A stretch of 64,000 nucleotides of DNA from positions 6,882,001-6,946,000 of the forward strand of contig OZ005702.1 of the NCBI GenBank assembly GCA_963930775.1, given 5' to 3'. The stretch comes from Cliona cf. orientalis. Its lineage: Eukaryota > Porifera > Demospongiae > Clionaida > Clionaidae. Shown here one piece after another: positions 48,106 through 59,500 of the stretch. The notes beneath the pieces were generated by a model, which was not told the origin of the DNA, searched no databases, and was given only the letters and a program-made list of their open reading frames with translations. The translations under genes were made by a program, and so were the position numbers. Each line of letters begins with the position of its first letter. Position 1 is the first letter of the stretch.

Positions 48106-48333
48106 CGGTCGCGTAATTATCTAACGTCAAAGGTCAGGTTTCGCGCGCGAATTGTGAGCTGCGTGTTATGCGCGCGCCGCGCGTGCTAAGTTAGCCGGTC
48201 GGTCGACTCGGTCCGCGATCCGGCCGCGCCGGTCCAGGCATCGTGTGACGTAAGCACATCAAACGATACTAGACTCCCGCCGCTCTGCTATGAAACTTTG
48301 GGTTGTGCCTTTAACATCCGGTGTGAGAACTTA
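48106..48333 (+). promoter_or_regulatory. Class II promoter block, Delta-like copy 4
   Basis: Shared nearly base for base with 56,326-56,531 (copy 6) and 62,904-63,177 (copy 7). In order: GTCGCGTAATTATCTAACGT, CAAAGGTCAGG (a nuclear-receptor half-site AGGTCA), a CpG-rich GCGCGCGCCGCGCG stretch, GTGACGTAAGCACATCAAAC (CRE/bZIP-like TGACGTAA), TAGACTCCCGCC and, 24 bp before the ATG, ACATCCGGTG (ETS-class). Copy 3 keeps only the last part. Confidence 0.6.
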
Positions 48334-50810
48334 ATGATGTCTCTTTCATCGTGTCTAGTCCTCGTCCTCTTTGCATTCAATTTTAGTGTAAGTAGATTCC
48401 AGTAAGAAATTTTTAATAATTTCTGCTCAAAAAAATAGAACTGTGGTTGATATGATAGCTAAAACTAACATGCAACCTATGGAGGAGTGCAAATATGTAT
48501 GAGTTAACAATTAAAATGTCGACTGAGGCCTGATTTAGGGAGAGAGATGACAGAAGCGATGAGGGAAGAGAGTTCCAGAGAGCAATGGTTTTTGGGAAGA
48601 AAGAATTATAAAACTGGTTGGTTCTAGCCTGGCCATGGATGTTGACTAACTGCCGGGGATTGGTGTGCCTGTTGACATAAACAATATCTCTTTGCTGGAT
48701 GGGAGTCACGGTCAGAAAAGTCACACAAATTGTTGATAATTTTGAATAGATGTTCCAATTATTAACCTAGCATTAGATCGTCTTAGGGAAAGGGGAGCCC
48801 GGAGGTATCAACCGTGAATACAACTGATTATGGTCAAGAGACTAATTTTTCAAGCACATCAAGGTAGCTAGAAATTCAATATTACTGAAGTTTGATATTG
48901 ATACAGGTGTCCATCAGTGAGGCAGATTATAAGTTCACTATTCGTTTCTATAAGTTTCGTAATCCGCTTGGACTACAGTGTGGTGAATGTGGGAGTGGTG
49001 GACCCCCAGCCTGCTGTGATGATGTGGATCGGTCTGAAAATTGTATCAATGTAGCTCCACGCAAATGTGATACCAAGTTTAGGTTCTTGTTGAGACCATT
49101 TGGAGCATCAGTGGAGACAGCACCAACTGGAGGGTTTCCCTATTTCACTCGTTCAAATGGTGGCAACAGTGTGCCATTCATCGAAGGCCCTCATGGATTT
49201 CTTTTTCTTCCTAACCCTTTAACTATCACTAATACGAGTGAATGGAAAGTAAGTTTGAATGTATACGATCACGATCTCTGGTTCATAACATTCTTTTTCC
49301 TGATGCATATATCCAGGGAAGGATACAGTTCTTTATTGATGCCTTAGACAGAGCTCAGCAAAGTGGTGAAACTAAAGTCCTCATCAATCGTTTCCCCATC
49401 GATCTTGAGCTTGAACTTGGAGCAGCTTTCACTGAGAGAACAACGTATACTGGTATCTATAACATATCTGGTCTAGGATTTGACATGAGCTTCAGAGTGC
49501 AGTGCTCTGAGAACTACTACGGTCCAAACTGTGGCACACTTTGTGAACCAATTGAGGATTTGTATACATGTGACAGTGGAGGAAGTAGAATCTGCTTGCA
49601 TAGTGGTTGGGATCCAGCCACAGATTGTGCTACATGCATTACTGAAATGGACCCTAAAACAAACTGCACTACCTGCTTATCTTCCTTCTATGATCCCCAC
49701 ACCAACTGTACTCAATGTCTGACTGGTCGAGATGTGAGCACTAACTGTACTGAATGTCTAGTACCTGGCTATGATCCTTCAACTGACTGCATGGAATGTC
49801 TTCCTATCATTCAATATCAGTCAACACAAACTACTACTGCCACTTCAAGTACGTAATTACAAACGCTACTATGTACATTATATATGAGTGCAACAATATT
49901 CACCATTTTGAATTCATATTCAGCAGATAATACTAGTCAAATACTACAGAATTATTTTAAGCACCTGTGACGGCTGTTTAAATAATAGTTAGGCACTGAT
50001 CATGAGGACAAGGGATCTATACAGTGTTTAGCATCCTGATGGACCTGAGGTGTGACATCCAAGCATAGCGAGGGTGTTACTAAGGGGACAGAGGGATGCT
50101 AAATACTATAGATCCCATTGGCCAAGGTGAGCTAAGTTATTTCGAGTTTTACAACTGTTGCTATAGTAGTACAGCAATTTGCCTTGGAGCTGTCACAATA
50201 CCATGGATCCTATTGGCCAAAATTTAAATTAACTAAGCCTACAAGTAGCTAACTAAGCTAGTAACCTCCTATTGACCAATCAGCCACTAAACAAAAATAT
50301 GGATTTCACGGCAAAACTTTCATTTATTTTACAAAAATTCTGCCCTATATAATATATCCTCTGCCAAACGTGTGGGAAAGCTCATGTTTGGTAAGCATGA
50401 CATAAGGAAATCTTAATTTTGGTTCAGTGCAGATTACAGGAAAGTGGCAAAAACATCTAAATAAGAACATTCTCTAACTTAATAATTCTGATTGTTACAG
50501 GTTTTTGGTATAATTATATCCTTTAGTAACACCAGCTATTCTCGGAGGTGTTCTTGGACTTTCAGTGATATTAAACATCTTCTTAATCATCGTTGTGGTG
50601 GTTTTGATCGTTAAAAACAGAGCAAGTTCTCTCTCACTACCAGTTCCACCCTCCAGTGCTGTGATTCCGAATGAAGGAGGAGGGAATCAAGGAACACTGG
50701 ATATTGAGATGAAGCCCAATTCACTGTATGATCTCACCAGTGACAATATTATGACCAAACCAAATGAGGTGTATGGAGTGTCTGACTCAATCTATGAATA
50801 CATAAATTAA
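48334..50810 (+). CDS. Delta-like Notch ligand, copy 4 (intact)
   Basis: Exons 48334-48387, 48907-49248, 49317-49848, 50527-50810; phases agree; 403 aa. Same plan as copy 1: signal peptide, MNNL (FRNPLGLQC, GGPPACC), FFIDALD, DSL (VQCSENYYGPNC to C), then five Cys units (CATCITEMDPKTNC, CTTCLSSFYDPHTNC, CTQCLTGRDVSTNC, CTECLVPGYDPSTDC, CMECLP), a transmembrane segment GVLGLSVILNIFLIIVVVVL and a tail. The MNNL part is four residues shorter than in copy 1 at the NCINVAPRKC loop (subclass S). The tail is shortened in the middle (LTSDNIMTKPNEVYGVSDSIYEYIN), so its end is unlike the YVNP ending of copies 1 and 6. Intron 1 has a LINE fragment. Confidence 0.88.
48411..48862 (-). mobile_element. LINE 3'-end fragment in copy 4 intron 1
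   Basis: On the minus strand the frame ending near 48,413 contains the C-terminal motif FYNSFFPKTIALWNSLPSS, as in jockey/CR1-type RT ends. Other copies have an intron of about 70 bp here with the same flanks (CCAGTAAGAAAT on the left, GTAGCTAGAAAT on the right), so the fragment is an insertion of about 450 bp. Confidence 0.75.
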
Positions 50811-51190
50811 CCCCTAGTGTCTAGGAAGATTTAAACTCTTGATCAATGAGGAATTCATAAGACTAGCTATATATAATGCAAGAGCCTATAACAAGTACTG
50901 TTCAGCTACTATATGTTGGAAATTTATTTTGTTTATGCATCTGTCAAAAATTATGCCCCTCTGCCCCCTGTATATATGGGTGGATAGCTAGGTGAGAGAG
51001 GATGAGATTGTTTGGGGGATTGACTTCTTCACCACATGTGACGCCCTAGGGGTGGAGCTTTGGATTTTCATAAATCTTTGAGCTGGAGAAAACAATTTAG
51101 CTGTCTTCAAATTACACTACTGTTTTGACTCGAAAATAAATTTACGCAAAGATAATTATTAAGAGCACATGAAATAGCATAACAACAGCT
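50811..51190. other. Intergenic, conserved 3' flank of copy 4
   Basis: Repeats the TGATCAATGAGGAATTCATA and GTGACGCCCTAGGGGTGGAG blocks seen after copies 3 and 6. No gene. Confidence 0.6.
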
Positions 51191-51194
51191 AATA

Positions 51195-51480
51195 ATTAAG
51201 TGCATGAGTTAGATAAAAAGAATTAATATTATACTCGATATTATATATACATACACATAAATACTAAGTCTTAGAATGCGTAGGAGGATGTAAAAAGCTT
51301 TAAAGAACGTTTGAAAGGATGTACAACTCACAACAGGCAAACCATTCCACAATGAAGTAATGTGGGGCACAAAATTAATGAATGAAAAAGGGAATTTGTC
51401 CTGGCAAAGGTCTATGGACAAGTAGAGATGATCTAGAGTGAGTCTGCATCAAAAGATCTGAAGTGGATGATATCACCTTG
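51195..51480 (-). mobile_element. LINE 3'-end fragment
   Basis: A minus-strand frame contains INFVPHITSLWNGLPVVSCT followed by FQTFFKAF, the C-terminal end of a jockey/CR1-type reverse transcriptase ORF. Only this short 3' portion is present. Its sequence differs from the elements at 45.5 and 48.4 kb, so it is a separate insertion. Confidence 0.65.
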
Positions 51481-51612
51481 GAAAACAAAAAGCTTATTTA
51501 TACTTGCTCCATGGGTGGGGCAAAAAGAGTCAAACTCCCACGTATATACCTTTGCCAGTACAGGCCTTAGGGTACTATATATGTAGAAAGGCATACATTC
51601 AGGCTACGATTA

Positions 51613-51802
51613 TTTGCGGGTACAAATCTTAGCGGATTTTGGAAATAGTGCATTTAGCGGGTAGGCTACTCATTTTAGCGATTTTCAAAATAATTAATAA
51701 CATCCTATTAATTTTATTCAAAAAAATGTTGATAATTTTAATATTCACGGGTACAAATATTAGTGAAAATCACTAGTTTCACTAAATTTAGTACCCGCAA
51801 AC
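51613..51802. mobile_element. MITE of about 190 bp
   Basis: Left end TTTGCGGGTACAAATCTTAG is mirrored by right end TTTAGTACCCGCAAA; further inside, TTAGCG and CGCTAA-like motifs occur in both orientations. Non-coding, AT-rich foldback element. Confidence 0.6.
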
Positions 51803-52112
51803 AAAAGTGTCCTTAAGGTAATAATACATTATATTGATAAGCATATTATACATAATAATTATTGTACTTATCTCAATATTAATATTTTTGTGTTCAGTCA
51901 AAGATATTAACCACTTCAGTGGTGATCCTGATGACTCATGACAGTGTATTATTATTAAAACAAGCATGCATGAGGATACATAAACCTAAAATAACATCAA
52001 CCATGGCGGAAGATAAACAGCTCAGTGCAGTCTACCATGTTTATATAATTATGCCGATTAAACGCAAGACTTAATTAGGACAAGAAAATTAGCATTCTAT
52101 ATATGAGTTTAA

Positions 52113-53527
52113 GGTACCATTTAATTGCGTGGGCGTGAGCGTCAGGAATGGCTAATTCAATTAGCGAATCGTGAAGGGGCGTGGCCGAAGAGGCCATACG
52201 AGTGCTTTTGGTCGAAGGTGGGCGTGTCCAGAATCGGCCAGGGATGATTATGCGCGTGTAATTAGCGACCGGAAGTGGCCCCTGAAGAAAACACCGGTAA
52301 TTGCCCACATCAAAGCAAGATCAAAGCATTCTTTCTTAACTATTAACCGCAACGACTTAAATTAAACACTAAGTAGAAAAAAAAAAGAATTTATATAATA
52401 ATTAATTAATGTTTGGGGGGTTGGGGAGTACTTGGGGAGATAATTTTTACATGGGCACGCAGAATGGGTCGAAACTAGAGATTTGACCTTGGGGAATTTT
52501 GATTCACGTCTTAGAATCAAAGTTACGGCCCTTTGAAGTTTCCCCATATGTTTGTACAGGGAAGCCATGCGTTTGCAATGTTTCCGCCCACGCGCTACGT
52601 GAGGGGCGGGGCCACGCGCGCACAGTAACGTGACGACCTTTACCTATCTTTTGACAAAATTGAAATTTAGGCTGCCTGCTTGCATTGTATCGTTCCACTA
52701 TGCACCCAGCTCGATTATATGGTGAATTTTTTTTTTCTGCTTAGTGTTCAGGTCGCCTTGAAAAAAAAAAAAAAAAAAAAAAAAGCTTATTAGGCCTAAT
52801 TAAGCATGTGGGCGTGTTCCTGGCACAGTGTGGAGTGTGTGCGTGTGCGTTAATGCAGGTTTTATTGCTTCCGATTGGGCGTGGCTTCACGGGCCAGTGC
52901 TTGGATATCGGCGCCTAAGACTTGACCTCGGCGATAGGTGGGCGTGTCCCGGATGCGGTGGTGACCTTTGAACCCCGCCAGGAGGCTTTTGGGGCGTGGC
53001 AGGAGGTCAAAGGTGAGGCCATGTCTGTTAATGAGGCACTGTACGGCGGTGCGATCGAGGGGCCTGTACGGCCGGACGGGAGCTGACGATGGTTTGAAGC
53101 GGATGTGGTTGCGATGACGTGTTGTTACTCCGCCCACACAGGAAATGAGGTGAGCTCTTGCGTGGGCGGTGTGGCAGAACGGCCTCCAAGTGTTTGTGTG
53201 TGTTTTGGCCTTGAGGAAGCTGTGTGTTTTAATTGGGATTGATTGTGGGCTTCCGGTGGACATCCGGTGGTTAGTAGGCACTTGATTGAGAATGGTGGTC
53301 CTTGGGGAACAGGGTGGGGCTGTTTTGGGCGTGGCCTGGCCCCTCCCTTCCGGCTCGGCTTCCGGTCCATGGAGGATATTAAATGAACACTTCCGGCTCT
53401 AGCAGCCACACCCCTGAGACCTGTGCAATTAAAAGGGCGTGGTTACACAACATGCACCTCACTAATGACTTTGATGTGGTTTAGGTGTCATATCCCCCAC
53501 CTCACGCCCACGCAATTTAATGGTACC
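52113..53527. mobile_element. 1.4-kb TTAA-flanked, GC-rich non-autonomous element
   Basis: Terminal inverted repeats: left GGTACCATTTAATTGCGTGG then GCGTGAG, right CTCACGCCCACGCAATTTAA then TGGTACC, 26 of 27 positions pairing. Each end is flanked by TTAA (52,109-52,112 and 53,528-53,531), the target duplication of piggyBac- and Kolobok-type elements. The inside is much richer in G and C than the locus, contains many GGGCGTGGC / GGGCGTGTCC motifs in the right half and a few near the left end, and a poly(A) run of about 24 at 52,761-52,784. No transposase is recognisable; a minus-strand frame of 139 codons at 52,862-53,281 has no identified relatives. Confidence 0.85.
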
Positions 53528-53718
53528 TTAACCCTCAATACGGTAAGAGGTCGTCAATAAAGCCCGTAGCTATACGCGATACTGAGAAATAATGGGCAGG
53601 ATCAACCCAATGCCGGTCTCGTTCCCAGTCCCCAATTCCCAGATCCCATCCTTCGGGGTGGGGTCTGGGGCGTGGCCACGAATTTTTTTAATAGTTAGCT
53701 AACATCCGGTGAGAACTT

Positions 53719-55580
53719 ATGATGTCTCTTTCATCATGTCTAGTCTGAGTCCTCTTCGCATTAAATTTTAGTGTAAGTAGATTCCAGTAAGAAAAATTTA
53801 AATTTAAGTATATAGAAATCCGATGACTCTATAAAATTAATGTTGATGTGATGATTCAGGTATCCATCAGTGAGAGCAAATCATGAGTTTGCTGTGAATT
53901 TCGTAACCCTCTTGGACTACAGTGTGGTGAATGTGGGAGTGATGGACTCCCAGCCTGCTGTGATGATGTACAACGAAATGAGAACTGTGACAATGTAGCA
54001 CCCCACACCTGTGACACCAGGTTTAGATTTTTATTGAGACCATTTGGAGCATCAGCTGAGATAGCACCAACTAGAGGGTTTCCCTAGTTCACTCCTTCAA
54101 ATGGTGGCAACAGTCAGATATTCAACGAAGGTCCTGGTGGATTTGTTGGTAGTCCTAACCCTTTCACTATAACCAGTACAAACGGTGAATGGGCAGTAAG
54201 TTAGAATGTATACGATCACAATCTCTGGTTCAGAACATTTTTTTTCCTGATGCATATATCCAGGGAAGGATACAGTTTTTTTATTGATGCCTTAGACAGA
54301 GCTCAGCAAAGTGGTGAAGCTGAAGACCTCATCAATCGGATTCCTCATCAATCTTGGGCTTAAACTTGGAGCAGCTTTCACTGAGAGAACAACATATACT
54401 GGTATCTTTAACATATCTGGTCTAAGATTTGACATGAGCTTCAGAGTGCAGTGCTCTGAGAACTACTCTGGTCCAAACTGTGCTACTTGTCTAGTACCCG
54501 GCTATGATCCCCACGCCAACTGTGCTCAATGTCTCACTGATCGAGATGCAAACACAAACTGTACCACATGTCTACTACCCGGCTATGATCCTCACACTAA
54601 CTGCACAGAATGTCTCGCTGGCCGAGATGTGAGCACCAACTGTACTGAATGTCTAGTACCTGGCTATGATCCCTCGACTGACTGCATGGAATGTCTTCCT
54701 AACATTCAGTGCCAGTCAATACAAACTATTACCGCCACTTTAAGTACGTAATTACACACGCTAGCTATACTATCACATAATGTACATTATGAGTGCAACA
54801 ATATTCTTATTCAGCAGAAAATACTAGTTAAACAGTATAAAGTTTACAACTGTTGCTATAGTAGTACAGCTATTTGCCTTGGAGCTCTCACAATAGCTAC
54901 CATGGATCCTATTGGCCAAAATTAATTTTACAAACAAAGTAAACCTACAAGTAGCTGACTAAACTATAGCTACTTAGTTACCTCTTATTGACCAATCAGC
55001 CACTAGACAAAAATATGGATTTCATAGCAAAATTTTCTACACATTTCGTTTATTTTACAAAAATTCTGCCCTATATGCATTGTGTATCCTCTGCCAAACA
55101 TGTGGGAAAGCTCATGTTTTGGTAAGCATGGCATAAGGAAATCTTAATTTTGGTTCAGTGCAGATTTATTTACAGGAAAGTGGCAATAAATTCTAAAATA
55201 ATAAGAACATTATTGCTCTAACTTAATCCTGATTGTTACAGCTCTTTTGTGTAATATATTCTATCCTTTAGTAGCTATTCTCGGAGGTGTTCTTGGACTT
55301 TCAGTGCTATTAAATATCTTCTTAATCATCGTTGTGGGGGTTTTGATCGTTAAAAACAGAGAAAGTTCTCCCTCACTGCCCGGAGTTCAATCCTCCAGTG
55401 CTGCATGTGAATGAAGGAGGAGGGAATCAAGGAACACTGGACATTGAGATGAAGCCCAACTCACTGTATGGTCTGACCAGTGGCAGTGAGAGCATTGTCA
55501 CAGTGACCAAACCAAATGAGGTGTATGGAGTGTCAGTGCCAAATCAGCCTGCAAGCTATGAATATGTAAACTCCTATAGT
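53719..55580 (+). pseudogene. Delta-like copy 5 (decayed)
   Basis: The signal exon starts ATGATGTCTC at 53719 but has an in-frame TGA at 53,746-53,748. Exon 2 (from about 53,861) carries a 1-bp insertion (GTGAGAGCAAATC), a deletion of the TTCGTTTCTA stretch and a TAG at 54,085. Exon 3 (about 54,265-54,745) has an extra T and a second shift at AATCGGATTCC; from about 54,360 on, the DSL start is followed directly by five Cys units, because the DSL middle is deleted. Exon 4 (from about 55,272) lost ACACC at its start and gained bases at GCTGCATGTGAATG. Its promoter is class I, like copy 1. Clearly non-functional. Confidence 0.9.
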
Positions 55581-56325
55581 CTCCAGGCTATAGTAAGAAG
55601 TTTCAACTCTTGATCAATGAGGAGTTCATAAGACTAGCTATCGTATACAAGTATACTGTTTAGCTATTAGCTACTTTGGAAATTCATTTTGTTTATGCAC
55701 CTGTCAAAAATAATGCCCCTCTGTCTCCTGTATGGTCATAGGGATAATCTATATAAATTAATGGGACACGTAGTATAGTATGCATATGCAACTGCACACC
55801 AGCTGAGTTTGTTATTCAACATAACCACAGAAAAGTAAATTGCTACTGGGGAGATAATATCTGGCATACTGGGACACCATCACTGGCAGGTACACATGCG
55901 TAGTGGGTACAACTGAGGCAACCCAAATTAGATTATTATTAATGCGTGTATTGTTAAGCATGAGCAAGGGCTTATATAGACCCCAAAGGGGGAGAGGGAT
56001 TGTAACTGGCACCTGGCAAAATTCAAATCCATAGGCTAAAGTAAAATCCACATTATCAGTCCATAGCACTAATGCAATCCAGACAGCAGCTGTTACTATA
56101 AATTATTATTGAATTTTGCTAGGTACACTATCTTGTATGGCGTTAGCTATATGCCCACTACACCTTTGGGATCTATAAGCCCTTAATTGGCGTGAGGATA
56201 CATATAGCTAAACAGTTACATCCTAAAGTAACATCAACCATGGCGAAAGATAAACAGCTCAGTTAAGCGTATTTTTGCTAATACATGTAATTCCACTATT
56301 ACTTTCCCTTTGTTTGATGTTGGTC
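55581..56325. other. Intergenic
   Basis: 3' flank of copy 5 with the repeated TGATCAATGAGGAGTTCATA block (about 55,609), then AT-rich sequence partly shared with 62,460-62,880 (GGTACACATGCGTAGTGGGT block). No gene. Confidence 0.5.
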
Positions 56326-56531
56326 GCGTGATTATCTAACGTCAAAGGTCAGGTTTCGCGTGCGAACTGTAAGCTGCGCATTATGCGCGCGCCACGCGTG
56401 CTAAGTTAGCCGATCGGTCAGTCCAGGCATCGTAAAACGTAAGCACATCAAACGATTCAAACTTCATCTAGACTCCCGCTGCCCTGCTGCGAACTTTCGG
56501 TTGTACCTTTAACATCCGGTGTGAGAACTTA
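56326..56531 (+). promoter_or_regulatory. Class II promoter block, Delta-like copy 6
   Basis: Same order of elements as upstream of copies 4 and 7: GATTATCTAACGTCAAAGGT with AGGTCA, CpG-rich GCGCGCGCCACGCG, GTAAGCACATCAAACG (here AAACGTAA, so the CRE-like core is changed), TAGACTCCCGC, and ACATCCGGTG before the ATG. Confidence 0.55.
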
Positions 56532-59500
56532 ATGATGTCTCTTTCATCGTATGTAGTCCTCGTCCTCTTCGCATTCAATTTTAGTGTAAGTATAGATTCT
56601 AGTAAGAAATTCAAGTAGCTAGAAATCCAATATTGTTGAAGTTTAATGTTGATACAGGTGTCCATCAGTGAGGCAAATTATGAGTTTTCTGTTCGTTTCT
56701 ATGAGTTTCGTAACCCACTTGGACTACAGTGTGGTGAATGTGGGAGTGGTGGACCCCCAGCCTGCTGTGATGATGTGCAACGAAATGAGAACTGTGAAAA
56801 TGAAGATGCCTCTGTTGGTCCACGCAGATGTGATACCAGATTTAGGTTCTTGTTGAGACCATTCGGAGCATCAGTGGAGACAGCACCGACTAGAGGGTTT
56901 CCTCATTTCACTCCTTCACATGGTGGCAACAGTCAGACATTCAACGAAGGCCCTGGTGGATTTCTTGCTCTTTCTAACCCTTTCACTATCACTAATACAA
57001 ATGAATGGACAGTAAGTAGCTAAACATATCCATGGCTGCCATAATCTTTTGACAATAAATCCTAAGGAACATACCCTAAATCCTGAGATAATTATGGAAA
57101 ACACTGTACCTTATGGGAGAAGAAGGCTAAAAAATCCTAATATCCCTGATTTGCATATGCTGATGAAGCAAAATTGATGTTCAAAAATCCTAATATTAGG
57201 ATAAAATCCTAATCTTTGGCAGCACTGCATATCAAGAAGTAATACATTAGAGTGGGGACATTTCTACAGTGATGGTGCAATTCACACCACCTTTGATATG
57301 CTAGGGTGCTAACCAGCGAGACCGCCTTACTAGTGTGAGAATTCACACCATATGCACCCCTTTGTGACCAATAGAATAGCTAACCTTCGAGGCATCATCT
57401 TGATTAGGTCCACAAGCTGTTGCTATTAAATTTTAAGATCAAAGAGGCCTATAGGTCGTCACCTTTGGCCCTTTACTAACGACAGGATATCACCTTCGCA
57501 CTTTTGATGTGCTCTGATACGCCATGCTCTAGTATAAAGCTGCCAGCTCTGGCATGATTATGGCATTGTACTATAAGGAAAGGAGCACCAGTATGTCTAC
57601 TCAAGAAGCAACACTTCAGTGCATCGACGCCATTAAGAATCGTTCTCGAGCTGGATCTGCTAAAAGTGCTGAAGCAGCTGCTAGTACTATCAGCCCCTCC
57701 CACTTCAGACCCCAGAAGAGAGTGAGCAAGAACAAACTATATGACATTGAGGTGGTAGAAGAGAATGGATCACAAGTGAAGGTGCATTACTGTGGCTATG
57801 GTCCTGAATACGATGAATGGAAGCCACGGAGTGAGGTGGTGTACACTAAGCCCTCATTTTCCCCTTCCAACCAGCAATACTCACCCATCACTGATCTTGC
57901 CTGTGCAATAAAGAAGCACCTACAACCAAGCCGATCTGAGGATCCAGAGGTCCGCATACAGGTCCCCTGTGATGACGAGTCATTCCAGGCACTTCGAGAA
58001 GTTGGGGTCATCCGCAGTGAAGGTAGGGGTGCAGAGAAGTATGGGATAAATGACTATCATGATCTGGATGAGATCCTTGGAGAAAATTGGTACCTAAGGA
58101 TTGTTAATTCAGCTGGAGATTTCTCTTATGCCATCCTTGCAACCATCTCATTTCACCTATCGAAAGCACGGCCTATTCTAGAGTATGAGGTTGTAAAGAA
58201 AACTGACAATACTTTAGATTTTTTACCAACTTACATTGAACAAAGTAATTCACTTGTATTTAAGTTTGTGCGAGGTGATGGCAACAAAAAGAAACTAATG
58301 GACTTCATTTAAAGCATAATAATAAATAATATAATAAATAAAATTAATAATATTATACTGAATTGTATACTGTATTATGAATGACTAATTTTGACATCTT
58401 GGAACTTTCTTCCCTTCTTTGCTCACAAGGTGCCCGCAGTAAGGTATAGTGCCACATGTATTGCATGATTTGACACATGAAAGCCTGTTATGTCCTTGAC
58501 CATTGCAGTTGCTACACCGTATTTCAAACTTCTTGCTTCGTTTGGCTCCTACATGTTCCAAGTGTTCAAGACGATTTTGCTTTTGCAGCATTTGTGATAA
58601 GCACTCTTGACCTCTATGGGACGTAGAACGAAAGTAATCTTTGGTCATTGTGTCATTATACTTTTCGAGTCCCTGCTGAGTAAATGGTAAAAGCGCTCCG
58701 GATATATATATCGTCATAAACTCTCCAACGTGCTGCATCATGCAATGCATGTAAGGTGTCACATGCTTAGCGGGGTAGAGTTCCGTGAAGGCACGAACAA
58801 ATTCCTTAGATTGTGATTCAAACTCAGACACCTTCTCCGTGGTTAAATCTTCTGGTCGTACAGATAGGAGGTGGTTGATATCTAGCAGTTTACTCCATAG
58901 CACTTGAACATCCTCACTATCAGGAATCTCTGGGAACGTTTCTGGAATATTAAGCTTTTGAAAAAGTTTAAGCTTTTCAGGACCAGTAAGAGTTCGCCAC
59001 TTCAGCTTTTTCGATTCCTTTCCTAACCAGAATGTAAATCCAGGAATTCCCAACATTTTGAGTGTACATTCATACCTCTTGATGTACTGTAGTTGATCGA
59101 TGCTCCTAAGTTTGGTACATTTCTCTATTTTATCTAATCTTCTTAGTTCTAATAATAATAAGTCGATCAACGTGTCGGCAACTCTTAAAAACATGTGTAA
59201 GTTGTCAACGATTACACGAGTAAGGGGTATGGTTTGAAAGATAGGAGGATGAGAAACATTGTATTTCTTCGACCGTGAAGATCCAATTGATATGTTCTCT
59301 TCTAGTGTTCTAGCACCGTAATTGATGTCGCTGATGGACCAGACCTGCGTGGAGTCGTGTCGCTCTATAGCGGGGCACTTGCACCATATGCAAGCATGTG
59401 TACTCGTCGCAGCATCGATACCAGTAATGGTAGCTAAAAACTTCCAGTCACCCCCCAGAAAAAAGGTCACATTCAAGTCGAGATTGCGGACCGATAGTTT

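Noticed and set aside
53125..53409. Second minus-strand frame in the TTAA element
   Set aside because: Overlaps another unexplained frame in GC-rich DNA, where long frames arise by chance; no motif recognised.
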